A DNA stretch of 6,607 nucleotides. Source: JAKACU01 sp021821185 (GTDB lineage Bacteria; Bacillota; Bacilli; Alicyclobacillales; SLC66). The stretch's first letter is position 1. Each line of letters opens with the position of its first letter. The stretch is taken from NCBI GenBank assembly GCA_027343965.1, contig DAHWJX010000066.1, positions 1 through 6,607 on the forward strand, read 5' to 3'. The notes below the pieces were generated by a model that had not been told where the DNA came from, made no database searches, and was given only the letters and a program-made list of their open reading frames with translations. Position numbers and translations under genes: made by a program. Shown in pieces: positions 6,010 to 6,607 of the stretch.

Positions 6010-6607
6010 TCAGTTTGAGTCGGTGCGCAATCGTTCGCGAATCATCGCTGCTCGTTTGCTGTCACGCTCTCCTGGTCCCATTTCATGTCCATTGTATTTC
6101 TGCAAAAATCCTGGTTGTGTTGCAACCATCAATTCTTTCAATATACTGGCGGACACACCTTTTATGATGTCCATGTCGATACCCAGTCGAACATCGGATA
6201 ATCTTTGCAATGCCTCTTGTGAATCAATCTGCCGTGCATAAGCCAAGATTCCAAAGGAGCGACAAACGCGGTCCTCGACGCGTCCATGTGCCTCTTGCAC
6301 AATGAAGCGGCGAGCTTTTCGCTCATGATCGATAATCTGTCTGACGACACTGTGTAGATTGCCAATAATCTCTTCTTCACTTTGCCCCATCGTGACTTGG
6401 TTAGACACTTGAAATAAATTGCCCATCGCGTCGCTGCCTTCACCATAGATGCCGCGAACCGTGAGTCCGACATGCGTAACAGCGGACAAAATGCGGTTGA
6501 CCTGTTCTGTCCACACGAGTGCGGGCAGATGCACCATGACGGAGACTCGCATGCCTGTCCCGACGTTGGTGGGGCAGGCAGTTAAGTACCCTTTTTTTTC
6601 ATCAAAT
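6010..6607 (-). CDS. mcsB: Protein arginine kinase McsB, C-terminal part (5' end outside the window)
   Basis: McsB phosphorylates arginine side chains, marking proteins for ClpCP and, in B. subtilis, inactivating the repressor CtsR. The visible 198 codons begin with FDEKKGYLTACPTNVGTG, which contains the phosphagen-kinase active-site cysteine (codon 6574-6576; C167 in the Bacillus family members). SVMVHLPAL and VRGIYGEGSDAMGNLFQVSNQ, with residues around the ATP site, follow. Near the C-terminus RDSKRA (6049-6066) fits the RDxxRA allosteric phospho-arginine-binding motif that distinguishes McsB from creatine and arginine kinases. The length after the cysteine (187 residues) is close to that of B. 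subtilis McsB. An internal ATG at 6550-6552 is not the start, because the conserved active site lies upstream of it and the frame stays open to the window edge. The stop is about 19 bases before the preferred clpC start. mcsA and ctsR would be expected beyond base 6607. Confidence 0.96.
   Translation of the reverse strand, partial: FDEKKGYLTACPTNVGTGMRVSVMVHLPALVWTEQVNRILSAVTHVGLTVRGIYGEGSDAMGNLFQVSNQVTMGQSEEEIIGNLHSVVRQIIDHERKARRFIVQEAHGRVEDRVCRSFGILAYARQIDSQEALQRLSDVRLGIDMDIIKGVSASILKELMVATQPGFLQKYNGHEMGPGERDSKRAAMIRERLRTDSN

Noticed and set aside
6162..6473. Minus-strand open frame of 103 codons within mcsB
   Set aside because: It is in a different frame from the conserved McsB sequence that spans the same bases, so it is an out-of-frame shadow.

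Overview
The window is one strand-uniform block of core chromosomal genes, all on the minus strand. Read in the direction of transcription (from base 6607 down to 1) the order is mcsB (5' part outside the window), clpC, radA, disA, pssA, and the start of a yacL-type PIN/TRAM gene that runs off the left edge. The mcsB-clpC-radA-disA order is the classic Gram-positive (Bacillota) ctsR/clpC heat-shock operon and its downstream neighbours, so the host is a member of the Bacilli or a close relative. The near-even base composition and the presence of pssA between disA and yacL would fit an Alicyclobacillaceae-like genome rather than Bacillus itself, but that placement is a guess. Nothing suggests a plasmid, phage or transposon.

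Region by region: 6010-6607 is the C-terminal half of the protein arginine kinase McsB, including its catalytic cysteine. 3546-5990 is the AAA+ unfoldase ClpC. 3434-3545 is a short intergenic stretch with a strong hairpin and a possible ECF-type promoter. 2072-3433 is the DNA repair ATPase RadA. 985-2070 is the diadenylate cyclase DisA, translationally coupled to radA. 244-960 is a CDP-alcohol phosphatidyltransferase, best read as phosphatidylserine synthase PssA. 141-243 is an intergenic stretch with a good sigma-A-like promoter embedded in a hairpin. 1-140 is the membrane-anchored N-terminus of a YacL-like protein. There are no tRNA or rRNA genes, CRISPR arrays, insertion sequences or other long repeats, and no intergenic gap longer than about 110 bases.

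Functionally, the right half is a protein quality-control module: McsB marks arginines by phosphorylation, and the ClpC N-domain, whose two phospho-arginine-binding glutamates are present here, delivers the marked proteins to ClpP. The middle is a genome-integrity module: RadA processes recombination intermediates and DisA scans DNA and makes c-di-AMP. The left end brings in membrane lipid synthesis and a PIN-domain protein of unknown role. The most useful observations are regulatory: two hairpins at gene junctions, an apparent promoter inside one of them, and G-run Shine-Dalgarno sites that decide the starts of clpC, disA and pssA. I found no convincing evidence of a previously undescribed system; this looks like an ordinary core region with some local features worth testing.
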